From NCBI RefSeq assembly GCF_030505195.1, contig NZ_CP129672.1:1798001-1862000 (forward strand): a stretch of 64,000 bases of DNA, given 5' to 3'. The notes beneath the pieces were generated by a model. It was not told the DNA's origin and made no database searches. It was given only the letters and a program-made list of their open reading frames with translations. Made by a program: the position numbers and the translations under genes. This DNA comes from Comamonas testosteroni (GTDB lineage Bacteria; Pseudomonadota; Gammaproteobacteria; Burkholderiales; Burkholderiaceae_C). Below are positions 23,210 to 32,358 of this stretch, piece by piece (the stretch's first letter is position 1; the number at the start of each line of letters is the position of its first letter).

Positions 23210-23238
23210 AGATTACGACATGACATGAAGTTATGCAA
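23210..23238 (-). promoter_or_regulatory. Candidate sigma-70 promoter of gltBD
   Basis: On the minus strand TTGCAT (23233-23238) and TAATCT (23210-23215) are exactly 17 bases apart, with a leader of about 28 bases to the gltB start. The transposase-associated hairpin at 23244-23270 begins 6 bases upstream of the -35 box. Confidence 0.5.
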
Positions 23239-23243
23239 TAAGT

Positions 23244-23270
23244 ATTAATTGGGGTCAGATTCCAATTAAT
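23244..23270. repeat. REP-like hairpin associated with the RAYT transposase
   Basis: ATTAATTGG (23244-23252) pairs perfectly with CCAATTAAT (23262-23270) around GGTCAGATT. The word GGGGTCAGA flanked by AATTAAT is a motif I associate with REP-associated transposases in proteobacteria. It lies about 90 bases from the transposase stop codon. Only one clear copy is in the window. Confidence 0.6.
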
Positions 23271-23325
23271 TCCCAACTTTTTTTATTTGAATTTAATTAG
23301 GGACATATAAAAACCGAGAAAAGCA

Positions 23326-23358
23326 ATCCAATAAAAACAAGGAGTTGGAAAAGCTCCC
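23326..23358 (-). terminator. Weak terminator after the transposase gene
   Basis: GGAG (23341-23344) pairs with CTCC (23354-23357), with extra A-T pairs inside and a bulged base. On the minus strand a TTGTTTTTATT tail follows. The stem is short, so termination may be partial. Confidence 0.4.
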
Positions 23359-24065
23359 TAGTCCTCGTGCACCGAAGCTGTGCGTGCTGCAGGCCTGCCG
23401 GCCTTCTGCCGCTTCACGCGCCGCTCGGTTTTCTGTTGCAAATTTTCAATGAAATCGGGCTCGCCCAAAGCCCAGCCACGCAGTGCAGCATGGCTGATCT
23501 GCGCCTGCGTATCTGCATCCAGACCGGCCTCCACGGCCCTGACATAAGCCGCATCCCGGGCAAACGGCGTGTTGCCCAGAGCCCAGAAAAGCGCGTGCGG
23601 GCTGATGAGCGCATCGCTTTGCAGGCCTGCGTTGTGCGCATAGCTGGACCAGGGCCAGTCCACCGCGCGCTGCACCAGCCCGTCGCGCACGGGGTTGAGA
23701 TCCATGGAGACCATGGTCGCCATCAGCCATTGCTCGGCCTGCAGCACGGTGCAGCGGTAGCGCCCCTCCCACAGGGTGCCGGTACGCCCGTGCCGGTTGT
23801 TGAAGTAACGCACATAGCTGCGCCCCACGGCCTGCATGAACTGGGGCACGCCCTGCTCCGTCCTGGGCGTCAGCAGCAGATGGAAGTGATTGGGCATGAG
23901 CACATAGGCATGCACATCGACCTCGAAGCGCCGCGCCATCTCGCGCATCAGATCCAGCATGACCAGGCGATCCTGCGCATCCACAAAGATCTCGCCGCTG
24001 TTGTTGCCACGCTGGATGATGTGGTGCGGCATGTTTGCCAGCGTAAGACGGGGAAGACGGGCCAT
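23358..24065 (-). CDS. REP-associated tyrosine transposase (RAYT, Y1_Tnp)
   Basis: 235 residues. HUH-type single-strand nuclease related to IS200/IS605 TnpA. The metal-binding pair is H60 and H62 in MPNHFHLL, and the tyrosine nucleophile is Y84 or Y87 in GRSYVRYFNNRHGR; TLWEGRYRC and MDLNPVRDGLV are also family features. RAYTs are usually single-copy, vertically kept genes thought to cut and spread REP hairpins rather than move themselves. The basic C-terminal tail is common in this group. No flanking terminal repeats make it an intact IS. It looks complete and functional. Confidence 0.9.
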   Translation of the reverse strand: MARLPRLTLANMPHHIIQRGNNSGEIFVDAQDRLVMLDLMREMARRFEVDVHAYVLMPNHFHLLLTPRTEQGVPQFMQAVGRSYVRYFNNRHGRTGTLWEGRYRCTVLQAEQWLMATMVSMDLNPVRDGLVQRAVDWPWSSYAHNAGLQSDALISPHALFWALGNTPFARDAAYVRAVEAGLDADTQAQISHAALRGWALGEPDFIENLQQKTERRVKRQKAGRPAARTASVHED

Positions 24066-24154
24066 GGAGCAGACTTGGACAGGGGCGACAGGGAAGGCTT
24101 TTCGGTCATTATGAAGCGTCGCACCAAGGCCGACGCCTCCTCAAGCGCCAGACA

Positions 24155-25000
24155 TCACAGATGCATGCGGCCCGAAGCACTCAGCAACTGGCTGATATGC
24201 CGCGTAGCGGCCAGCAGTTGCGGCAGCAGCCGCTCGCGCATCATCTGCTCGCTGGTGCGGTTGGCCTGACCGCTGATGTTGAGCGCCGCCACCGTCTGGC
24301 CGCGCGCATTGCGTATGGGGGCGGCAATCGAGATCAGCCCTTCCTCCAGCTCCTGGTTGAGCAGGGCCCAGCCCTGCTCGCGCACGCGGGCGACCTCGGC
24401 ATACAACTCGTCGTCGCCGGTCAGCGTGTGGCGCGTGAAGGCGCGCTGCTCGCGCCGGGCCATCAGCGCCCGCAGTTCATCGGGGGGCAGCGCCGCCAGC
24501 AGCACCCGGCCCATGGAGGTCCAGAAGGCGGGCAGTCGCGAGCCCACGCCCAGATTGGTGCTCATGATCTTGTGCGTATGCACGCGCAGCACATAGACCA
24601 CATCCAGACCTTCGAGTACGGCGGCCGAGCACGACTCCTTGACCTCGTCCACCAGCGCCTCCATCGCCGGCTCGGCCAGATTCCACAGCGGCGTGGAGCT
24701 CAGATAGGCAAAGCCCAGATCCAGGATGCGCGGCGTGAGTGCGTAGTACTTGCCGTCGCTGCGCACATAGCCCAACGTCTGCAGCGTCAGCAGGATGCGC
24801 CTGGCACCGGCACGCGTCAGACCCGTGGCGGCAGCCACCTCGCTGAGCGTCTGCTCCGGCGCCCTGGCACTGAACGAGCGTATGACTTCCAGCCCCCGGG
24901 CAAAGGACTGCACATAGCTGTCGCCGGGCTTGAGAGAGGGCGCCTCGCCCTCAACCGGGGTTTTCCCTGATGTGGTTTTTACAGTCTCCATTTTCTTCAT
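24155..25000 (-). CDS. pcaR: IclR-family regulator, PcaR/PcaU subgroup
   Basis: 281 residues. N-terminal winged helix (SFARGLEVIRSFS, LSEVAAATGLTRAGARRILLTL) and C-terminal IclR ligand domain (GSRLPAFWTSMGRVLLAAL, LNQELEEGLISIAAPI, ALNISGQANRTS). The helix segment and length fit the PcaR/PcaU/PobR branch, which activates beta-ketoadipate genes in response to an aromatic acid or beta-ketoadipate. It is divergent from pcaI, and a triple half-site operator lies between them. GGAAAGG is close to its start. The ligand is inferred, not proven. Confidence 0.85.
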   Translation of the reverse strand: MKKMETVKTTSGKTPVEGEAPSLKPGDSYVQSFARGLEVIRSFSARAPEQTLSEVAAATGLTRAGARRILLTLQTLGYVRSDGKYYALTPRILDLGFAYLSSTPLWNLAEPAMEALVDEVKESCSAAVLEGLDVVYVLRVHTHKIMSTNLGVGSRLPAFWTSMGRVLLAALPPDELRALMARREQRAFTRHTLTGDDELYAEVARVREQGWALLNQELEEGLISIAAPIRNARGQTVAALNISGQANRTSEQMMRERLLPQLLAATRHISQLLSASGRMHL

Positions 25001-25020
25001 CCTTTCCTACAATTCTTTTA

Positions 25021-25046
25021 GCGAACAAATGTTCTATATGCGAACA
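25021..25046. promoter_or_regulatory. Triple half-site operator between pcaR and pcaI
   Basis: GCGAACA at 25021-25027, TGTTC (the inverse half) at 25030-25034, and GCGAACA again at 25040-25046. The first two form a palindrome and the third repeats the first in direct orientation 19 bases on. The Acinetobacter PcaU site is described as three similar 10-base elements in the same palindrome plus direct-repeat layout. Binding here is inferred from that match and the divergent genes. Confidence 0.72.
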
Positions 25047-25094
25047 TTTTAGCGCCAATGGCGCAAGTCTTTGTATAGAAAATTGGAGACCCCC

Positions 25095-25796
25095 ATGATC
25101 AACAAGATCGCCGACTCGGTCGCTCAGGCCCTGTCCGGCATTCGAGACGGCTCCACCGTGCTCATCGGCGGCTTCGGCACCTCGGGCATCCCCGGCGAGC
25201 TGATCGACGGCCTGATCGCCCAGGGTGCACGCGAGCTCACCGTGGTCAACAACAATGCCGGCAATGGCGACACCGGCCTGGCCGCCCTGCTCAAGACCGG
25301 CCAGGTGCGCAAGATCATCTGTAGCTTCCCGCGCCAGGTGGACAGCTGGGTCTTCGACGAGCTGTACCGCAGCGGCAAGATCGAGCTAGAGCTGGTGGCC
25401 CAGGGCAATCTGGCCGAGCGCATGCGCGCCGCCGCTGCAGGCATAGGCGCTTTCTTCTGCCCCACGGCCTACGGCACCGAACTCGCCAAAGGCAAGGAAA
25501 CGCGCGAGATCAACGGCAAGCACTATGTGCTGGAGTACCCGATCCATGGCGATGTGGCGCTGATCAAGGCCGAAAAAGGCGACCGCTGGGGCAATCTGAC
25601 CTACCGCATGTCGGCGCGCAACTTCGGCCCCGTGATGGCTTCGGCCGCCAAGTTCACTGTGGCCACCGTGCATGACATCGTGGAGCTCGGCCAGCTTGAC
25701 CCCGAATCCGTGGTCACCCCGGGCATCTATGTGAGCCAGGTGGTGAAGATCGAGCGCGTGGCCACCCAGGCCGGCGGCTTCAAGAAGGCGGCCTGA
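25095..25796 (+). CDS. pcaI: 3-oxoadipate CoA-transferase subunit A
   Basis: 233 residues from ATG 25095, with GGAGA upstream; the in-frame ATG at 25071 lacks a ribosome site. With PcaJ it moves CoA from succinyl-CoA to beta-ketoadipate. Motifs: GSTVLIGGFGTSGIPGELIDGL, LTVVNNNAGNG and the C-terminal VVTPGIYVSQVVKIERV. First gene of the plus-strand cluster that ends at the terminator near 34100. Expression is probably controlled from the operator at 25021-25046. Confidence 0.95.
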   Translation: MINKIADSVAQALSGIRDGSTVLIGGFGTSGIPGELIDGLIAQGARELTVVNNNAGNGDTGLAALLKTGQVRKIICSFPRQVDSWVFDELYRSGKIELELVAQGNLAERMRAAAAGIGAFFCPTAYGTELAKGKETREINGKHYVLEYPIHGDVALIKAEKGDRWGNLTYRMSARNFGPVMASAAKFTVATVHDIVELGQLDPESVVTPGIYVSQVVKIERVATQAGGFKKAA

Positions 25797-25827
25797 GCCA
25801 GCCAAGGTCCAGCAAGGAGATACAAGC

Positions 25828-26469
25828 GTGAGCTATCAAAAACGAAGCAAGGACGAACTGGCCCTGCGCGTGGCCCAGGACATTCATGACGGTGCCTATG
25901 TGAATCTGGGCATAGGCCAGCCCACCTTGGTGGCCAACCACATCCCCGCAGGACGCGAAATCGTGCTGCAAAGCGAGAACGGCATTCTGGGCATGGGCCC
26001 GGCACCGGCTGCCGGCTCTGAAGACTACGACCTGACCAATGCCGGCAAGCAGCCCGTGACCCTGCTGCCCGGCGGCAGCTATTTCCACCACGCCGACAGC
26101 TTCGCCATGATGCGCGGCGGCCATCTGGACATCTGCGTGCTCGGAGCCTTCCAGGTTTCGGCCACGGGTGACCTGGCCAACTGGAGCACGGGCGAGCCCG
26201 GCGCCATTCCCGCCGTGGGCGGAGCCATGGACCTTGCCATTGGCGCCAAGCAGACCTGGGTGATGATGGATTTGCTCACCAAAAAGGGCGAAAGCAAGGT
26301 CGTGGCCCAGTGCAGCTACCCGCTGACCGGCCTGGGCTGCGTCAAGCGCATCTACACCGATCTGTGCACCCTGGCCTGCACTGCCGAGGGGCTGCGCCTG
26401 ATCGACAAGGTCGAAGGCCTGGAGCACGCCGAGCTCGAACGCATCGTGGGCCTGCCCATCGCGGCCTGA
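25828..26469 (+). CDS. pcaJ: 3-oxoadipate CoA-transferase subunit B
   Basis: 213 residues starting at GTG 25828, preceded by a strong AAGGAGATA site. The catalytic glutamate is expected in the LQSENGILGMGPAP segment, present at about residue 50. Other family features are VNLGIGQPTLVANHIP and KVVAQCSYPLTGLGCVKRIYTD. Partner of PcaI, 31 bases downstream. Confidence 0.95.
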   Translation: MSYQKRSKDELALRVAQDIHDGAYVNLGIGQPTLVANHIPAGREIVLQSENGILGMGPAPAAGSEDYDLTNAGKQPVTLLPGGSYFHHADSFAMMRGGHLDICVLGAFQVSATGDLANWSTGEPGAIPAVGGAMDLAIGAKQTWVMMDLLTKKGESKVVAQCSYPLTGLGCVKRIYTDLCTLACTAEGLRLIDKVEGLEHAELERIVGLPIAA

Positions 26470-26525
26470 ACGGCAGGCCGATCCGGTCTGCACCAGAAGT
26501 TCAATTTTCATAACGGAGACATGCC

Positions 26526-27737
<1,212 letters not shown>

Positions 27738-27904
27738 TCCCGACTGCGGCAGGGCCGGATCAGTCCGGCCTGCTGCCGCCCCCCCTTGCCTCTTGCTCAA
27801 AAACAACGACCGCTGACGTGCACCTTCTCTTGCAGGTGTGCCACCGCGGCAGCCCGCGCCCCGGCCACTGGCCGGCGGTGTCTTGCCTTTTCCCGGAGAC
27901 CTCA

Positions 27905-28900
27905 ATGTCCAATTCCCTTTCCCTGTCTCGCCGCCGCAGTCTGCAGACCCTGGCAGCAACCGCCCTGTTCGCTCTGGGCGCTGCTCCCGCCATGGCCCAG
28001 ACGCCCTATCCCAGCAAGCCCATCACCATGATCGTGCCCTTCTCGGCCGGCGGCACGACCGATATCCTGGCGCGCGTGGTGGGTCAGGCCCTGAACACCG
28101 AACTGGGCCAGAGCATCATCATCGACAACCGCCCCGGCGCGGGCGGCAATATCGGCGGCCAGGCCGCAGCCCGTGCAGCTGGCGACGGCTACACCCTGTT
28201 CATGGGGACGGTGGGCACGCACGCCATCAACGAAGCCCTGTACAAGAAGATGCCCTTCGACCCGGTCAAGGACTTCGCTGCGCTGACTCGCGTCGCCAAC
28301 GTGCCCAATCTGCTGGTGGCCCACCCCAGCCAGCCGTTCAAGACGGTCAAGGAAATGATGGCCTACGCCAAGGCCAATCCCGGCAAGCTCAATTTCGGCT
28401 CCTCGGGCTCGGGCAGCTCCATCCATCTGTCGGGCGAGCTGTTCAAGTCCATGACCCATCTGGACATGGTGCATGTGCCCTACAAGGGCAGCGCGCCGGC
28501 CATCACCGACCTGCTGGGCAACCAGATCGCCATCATGTTCGACAACATGCCCTCGGCCATCCAGCATGTGCGCTCGGGCAAGCTGCGCCCCATCGCCGTG
28601 ACCACGGCCAAGCGCTCGCCCGAGCTGCCCGATGTGCCCACCGTGGCCGAAGCCGGCGTGCCCGGCTATGAGGCCACCTCCTGGTTCGGTCTCTTCGTTC
28701 CGGCCAAGACACCGGCCGACATCCAGCAAAAGCTGCATGCCGCCATCGCCAAGGTGCTCAAGGATCCCGCCGTGATCAAGAAGATCAACGACCAGGGCGG
28801 AGAAGTCGTGATCGACACCCAGGAAGGCTTTGCCAAGTTCATCGACGCCGAAGCCAAGAAGTGGGGCAAGGTCGTCAAGGACTCCGGCGCCAGCGTCTGA
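27905..28900 (+). CDS. Tripartite tricarboxylate transporter binding protein (Bug/TctC family)
   Basis: 331 residues. Signal peptide LQTLAATALFALGAAPAMA, then the Bug fold: YPSKPITMIVPFSAGGTTDILARVVG, IDNRPGAGGNIG, LNFGSSGSGSSIHLSGELFK and LPDVPTVAEAGVPGYE. These periplasmic proteins bind organic acids and are very numerous in Comamonadaceae, often without a membrane partner nearby. None of the TctA/TctB type is in this cluster. The position between pcaF and pcaD suggests a ligand linked to the pathway. Confidence 0.9.
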   Translation: MSNSLSLSRRRSLQTLAATALFALGAAPAMAQTPYPSKPITMIVPFSAGGTTDILARVVGQALNTELGQSIIIDNRPGAGGNIGGQAAARAAGDGYTLFMGTVGTHAINEALYKKMPFDPVKDFAALTRVANVPNLLVAHPSQPFKTVKEMMAYAKANPGKLNFGSSGSGSSIHLSGELFKSMTHLDMVHVPYKGSAPAITDLLGNQIAIMFDNMPSAIQHVRSGKLRPIAVTTAKRSPELPDVPTVAEAGVPGYEATSWFGLFVPAKTPADIQQKLHAAIAKVLKDPAVIKKINDQGGEVVIDTQEGFAKFIDAEAKKWGKVVKDSGASV

Positions 28901-28911
28901 GATCCAACACT

Positions 28912-29027
28912 CCTCCTGAGCCGCTGCGCGGCTTCCCCCGTGGCACGGCGCCCTCTCCTTCGGGAGGGGGACGACAGCCTCGCTGGGGCAGCCCCCGCTG
29001 CGGGGCGGCCCGGCCGGCATAGGCCCT
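28912..29027. repeat. GC-rich intergenic repeat, copy 1
   Basis: Contains CCTGAGCCGC, a hairpin-forming CCTTCGGGAGG stretch, then GAGGGGGACGAC and GGGGCGGCCCGGCC. Copy 2 at 32154-32246 has the same landmarks in the same order. Both lie between genes of the pca cluster. It fills most of the 207 bases between the Bug gene and pcaD. Confidence 0.6.
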
Positions 29028-29107
29028 TTCTCGCTGTCCCTGGCTTGGTCCACGCCAGTTTCATGCGCTGCTGCGCGCTCTATTTCACGCATCGTCTGCA
29101 AGCCTGT

Positions 29108-29905
29108 ATGACCACCTCTCTCCTCTCCACCGCCACCGGCGATTTCCGCATTGATCTGCAAGGCCCTGCCGACGCTCCCGTGCTCATGCTCTCCAACTCC
29201 CTGGGCACCACGCTGGAGATGTGGGACGCGCAGGCAGCTGCCCTGCGCAGCGAATTTCGTGTGCTGCGCTACGACACGCGCGGCCATGGTGCCAGTGTCT
29301 GCAGCAGCGGCCCTTACAGCGTCGAGCAGCTGGGCCGTGACGTGCTGGCCATTCTCGACGCGCTGCAGGTGCAGCAGGCGCATTTCTGCGGCATCTCCAT
29401 GGGCGGCCTGACCGGCCTGTGGCTGGGCGTCAATGCCGGCCAGCGCCTGCGCAGCCTCACTGTGGCCAACAGCGCCGCCAAGATCGGCGTGGAGTCTGCC
29501 TGGCTGGAACGTGCCGCCCAGGTGCGCGCCAACGGCGCGGCCGGCATGCTGGCCCTGGCCGAATCATCGCCCGGCCGCTGGTTCACGCCGGGCTTCGCGG
29601 CTGCCCAGCCCGCCGTGGTGCAGCGCGCCCAGGGCTGGATCGCAGGTATCGCGCCCGAGGGCTATGCCAGTTGCTGCGAAGCCCTGGCCCGCGAAGATCT
29701 GCGCACTGCGATTGCCGGCATCGCCACCCCCACTCTGCTGGTGGCCGGCGCACAGGACCCCGTGACCACGGTGGCCGATGCCCAGGCCATGCAGGCCGCC
29801 ATCGCCGGCTCGCAGCTGGCCGAGCTGCAGGCCTCGCACCTATCCAACCTGGAGGCACCCGAGGCCTTCGAGCAAGCCCTGGCCGGCTTTGCGCGCCAGC
29901 ACTGA
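29108..29905 (+). CDS. pcaD: 3-oxoadipate enol-lactonase
   Basis: 265 residues from ATG 29108. Alpha/beta hydrolase that opens 3-oxoadipate enol-lactone to beta-ketoadipate. Nucleophile Ser97 in GISMGGLTGLWLG, early motif MLSNSLGTTLEMWD, and C-terminal His in ASHLSNLEAPEAF are all typical PcaD features. Its substrate is made from muconolactone by CatC, encoded at the end of the same cluster. Confidence 0.92.
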   Translation: MTTSLLSTATGDFRIDLQGPADAPVLMLSNSLGTTLEMWDAQAAALRSEFRVLRYDTRGHGASVCSSGPYSVEQLGRDVLAILDALQVQQAHFCGISMGGLTGLWLGVNAGQRLRSLTVANSAAKIGVESAWLERAAQVRANGAAGMLALAESSPGRWFTPGFAAAQPAVVQRAQGWIAGIAPEGYASCCEALAREDLRTAIAGIATPTLLVAGAQDPVTTVADAQAMQAAIAGSQLAELQASHLSNLEAPEAFEQALAGFARQH

Positions 29906-29973
29906 CCGACGCCGCGACGACCGACTGCCCGCATCCGGCAGCGGCCGCCACAGCCTGTGATACGGAGACTGCC

Positions 29974-31035
29974 ATGTCCACTCGCTCCCGCCGCTGGAAG
30001 CAGCGCCCCCAAGGCTCGACCTGGGGCGACTTCGGTGAAGACGACCAGCTCGGCCGCCTGAACCTGCTGACCCCTGAAAAAGTCCGCCAAGGTGCGGCCG
30101 AAGTGCAGACCGGCCAGCGCTTTGCGCTGAGCCTGCCGCTGGACTACCCGGGCGGCAGCGCCCTCAACCCCAACCGCAAGCCGCCCGTGCTGCGCCCGCT
30201 GCAGCGCAAGGGCCGCGTCAACTTCAACTGCCTGCTGCAGGAGCTGGAGCCGGGCCGCACCGATGTGCTCTCGGACGACATGGTCATCCTCTCGCTGCAG
30301 TACTCCACGCAGTGGGACGGCCTGGCCCACGTGGGCGCCCTGTTCGATGCCAATGGCGACGGCCTGCCCGAGCCGCTTTACTACAACGGCTTTGCCGCCG
30401 GCGTCGACATCGTGGGCCCCGCCGAGCTGAGCGGCACCGGCATTCCCGCGCGCCTTGACGACAGCGCCAGCACCAGTTGCGCCAAGGCCCTGGGCATTGA
30501 AGGCATGGCCCGCAACGGCGTGCAGGGCCGCGGAGTGATGGTGGACCTGCGCGCCCATTTCGGCGACGCCCGCACCCTGGTCGGCTACGAGCAGTTGATG
30601 CAGGTCATCGCCACCGACGGCGTGCAGATCGAACCCGGCGACATGCTGTGCCTGCACACAGGCTTTGCCCAGCGCGTGCTGGATATGCACAAAAACCCCG
30701 ACCCCGAGGTGCTGGAACACGCCTGCGCCGTGCTCGACGGGCGCGATGCACGCCTGCTGCAGTGGATCACCGACAGCCAGATCGCCGTCATCGCCACCGA
30801 CAACTACGCGGTCGAGGCCTTCCCCGCGCGCCCGGGCGCCGCCTGCTGCGCGGCCCTGCCCCTGCACGAGCACTGCCTGTTCAAGCTGGGCGTGCACCTG
30901 GGTGAGCTGTGGCATCTGACGCCGCTGGCGCACTGGCTGCGCGAGCACGGCCGCCATCGCTTCCTGCTCACGGCGCCGCCATTGAACCTGCCGGGTGCCA
31001 TCGCCTCGCCGGTCACACCGGTCGCCACGGTCTGA
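29974..31035 (+). CDS. Cyclase-family protein with altered metal site
   Basis: 353 residues from ATG 29974. Belongs to the cyclase superfamily (kynurenine formamidase, isatin hydrolase), usually metal-dependent hydrolases of amides or lactones. The family motif H-x-G-T-H-x-D-x-P-x-H appears as Q109-Y-S-T-Q113-W-D115-G-L-A-H119, so the two first histidines are Gln while Asp and the last His stay. This variant exists in uncharacterised cyclase-family branches. The TNDNYAVE-like segment ATDNYAVEAFP and LPLHEHCLFKLGVHLGELWHL are also kept. Function unknown; a lactone or cyclic intermediate feeding the pathway is a guess. It has no signal peptide. Confidence 0.8.
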   Translation: MSTRSRRWKQRPQGSTWGDFGEDDQLGRLNLLTPEKVRQGAAEVQTGQRFALSLPLDYPGGSALNPNRKPPVLRPLQRKGRVNFNCLLQELEPGRTDVLSDDMVILSLQYSTQWDGLAHVGALFDANGDGLPEPLYYNGFAAGVDIVGPAELSGTGIPARLDDSASTSCAKALGIEGMARNGVQGRGVMVDLRAHFGDARTLVGYEQLMQVIATDGVQIEPGDMLCLHTGFAQRVLDMHKNPDPEVLEHACAVLDGRDARLLQWITDSQIAVIATDNYAVEAFPARPGAACCAALPLHEHCLFKLGVHLGELWHLTPLAHWLREHGRHRFLLTAPPLNLPGAIASPVTPVATV

Positions 31036-31054
31036 GCCCAACACCGGAGCCTTC

Positions 31055-31363
31055 ATGCCCTTCATCATCGAAACCTTCGACAAGCCCGGCCACCAGGCCG
31101 TGCGTCAGGCCCATCGCCCCGCACACCTGGACTTTCTGGACACCCACAAACACCTGCTGCTGGCCTGCGGCGCCAAGCTGGCCGACGACGGCAGCGACCT
31201 CGGCGGCGGCCTGTACGTGGTGGAACTGGACACGCGCGAAGCGGCCCAGTCCTTCATAGAGTCCGACCCCTTCTTCCGGGCCGGCCTGTTCGAGCGCGTG
31301 TCCATCACCCGCTGGCGCAAAGCCTATGTCGCCGGCACCAGCCACCTGCCTGCGGCGGCCTAG
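31055..31363 (+). CDS. YciI-like protein
   Basis: 102 residues from ATG 31055, with GGAG upstream. YCII domain: VRQAHRPAHLDFLDTH with the conserved His and Asp, FIESDPFFRAGLFERV and ITRWRKAY. The fold is a ferredoxin-like alpha-beta barrel. Most members are uncharacterised, but TftG of chlorophenol degradation is a YciI-like dehydrochlorinase, so an enzymatic role in an aromatic pathway is possible. It lies 19 bases after the cyclase gene. Confidence 0.82.
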   Translation: MPFIIETFDKPGHQAVRQAHRPAHLDFLDTHKHLLLACGAKLADDGSDLGGGLYVVELDTREAAQSFIESDPFFRAGLFERVSITRWRKAYVAGTSHLPAAA

Positions 31364-31414
31364 CTCCAGTCCGGCCGCCCCTCCTTTCCCCGCATTCCGT
31401 CCGAAAGTATTGCC

Positions 31415-32152
31415 ATGTCTTCCCAGAACGCTTCCCTTCCTGTCCGTCCCCGCGTGCTGATCACCGGTGGCGGTGCCGGAATCGGTGCGGCCGCCGCCGA
31501 GCGTTGCCGTGCCGACGGCTACGAGCCCATCATCATCGACCGTGTGGTTGATCACGTTGCGGGCGGCATCCAGGCCGACCTCAGCAATGCCGAGGACACG
31601 GCCCGAGCCCTGCGCCTGGCCCTGGAGGGCGGGCCCATCACGCGCCTGATCAACAACGTGGGCGTGGTCGTGCCCAATGACGCCGGGTCCCAGACCCTGG
31701 CAGAGTTCGACCTGGCCGTCTCGCTGAACCTGCGCTGCGCCTTCCAGTGCATGCAGGCCCTGCTGCCCGGCATGAAGGAGGCGGGGTTCGGGCGCATCGT
31801 CAACATGTCCTCGCGCGCCGCGCTGGGCAAGGACCTGCGCACCGCCTACGCAGCCACCAAGGCCGGCCTGATCGGCATGACCCGCGTCTGGGCGCTGGAG
31901 CTGGGCCAATGGGGCATCACGGCCAACGCCATCGGCCCCGGTCCCATCCGCACCGAGCTGTTCGACAAGGCCAACCCGCCCGATGCACCGCGCACGCAAA
32001 AGATCATCCAGTCCGTGCCCGTCAAGCGCGTGGGCACACCCGAAGACGTGGCCCATGCCGTGTCCTACATGCTCGACGAGCGCAGCGGCTTCGTGACCGG
32101 ACAGGTGCTCTATGTCTGCGGCGGCATGACCGTCGGCGTGGCCTCCGTATGA
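31415..32152 (+). CDS. Short-chain dehydrogenase/reductase
   Basis: 245 residues. Classical SDR: Rossmann glycine motif TGGGAGIG, NNVG (the usual NNAG), catalytic Ser in VNMSSRAAL and the Y-A-A-T-K catalytic pair in TAYAATKAGLIG. The residue after the second beta strand is Asp (IIIDRVV), favouring NAD over NADP. Substrate unknown. Its place between YciI and the permease suggests it oxidises a hydroxy intermediate of the same pathway. Confidence 0.88.
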   Translation: MSSQNASLPVRPRVLITGGGAGIGAAAAERCRADGYEPIIIDRVVDHVAGGIQADLSNAEDTARALRLALEGGPITRLINNVGVVVPNDAGSQTLAEFDLAVSLNLRCAFQCMQALLPGMKEAGFGRIVNMSSRAALGKDLRTAYAATKAGLIGMTRVWALELGQWGITANAIGPGPIRTELFDKANPPDAPRTQKIIQSVPVKRVGTPEDVAHAVSYMLDERSGFVTGQVLYVCGGMTVGVASV

Positions 32153-32153
32153 A

Positions 32154-32246
32154 CACCCCCTGAGCCGCAGTGCGGCCTCCCCCCTTCTCTCGCTGCGCGG
32201 GAGGGGGACGACGCCCACGCTGCGGGACGGCCCTGGCTCGGCGTTT
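32154..32246. repeat. GC-rich intergenic repeat, copy 2
   Basis: Shares CCTGAGCCGC, CTGCGCGGGAGGGGGACGAC and GACGGCCC landmarks with copy 1 at 28912-29027, with a different hairpin loop. Lies directly after the SDR stop codon. Known to me as a common intergenic sequence type in Comamonadaceae; function unknown. Confidence 0.6.
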
Positions 32247-32358
32247 CTGACGCGAGCCCTGCCGGCCGCTTGAGCAGAACCACGCTCCAGCCTTGCGCCC
32301 CACGGCGCAGGCGCCTTCCTCTCCCCACAAACCATTCCAACCCCGGAGACCGGCACCC

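Noticed and set aside
23244..24065. Complete IS200/IS605 insertion sequence
   Set aside because: Only a TnpA-like RAYT and one hairpin are seen. There is no TnpB and no pair of subterminal hairpins at both ends.
28912..29027. CRISPR-like or riboswitch structure in the pca cluster gaps
   Set aside because: Only two widely separated GC-rich copies exist, with no spacers. They fit an intergenic repeat family.
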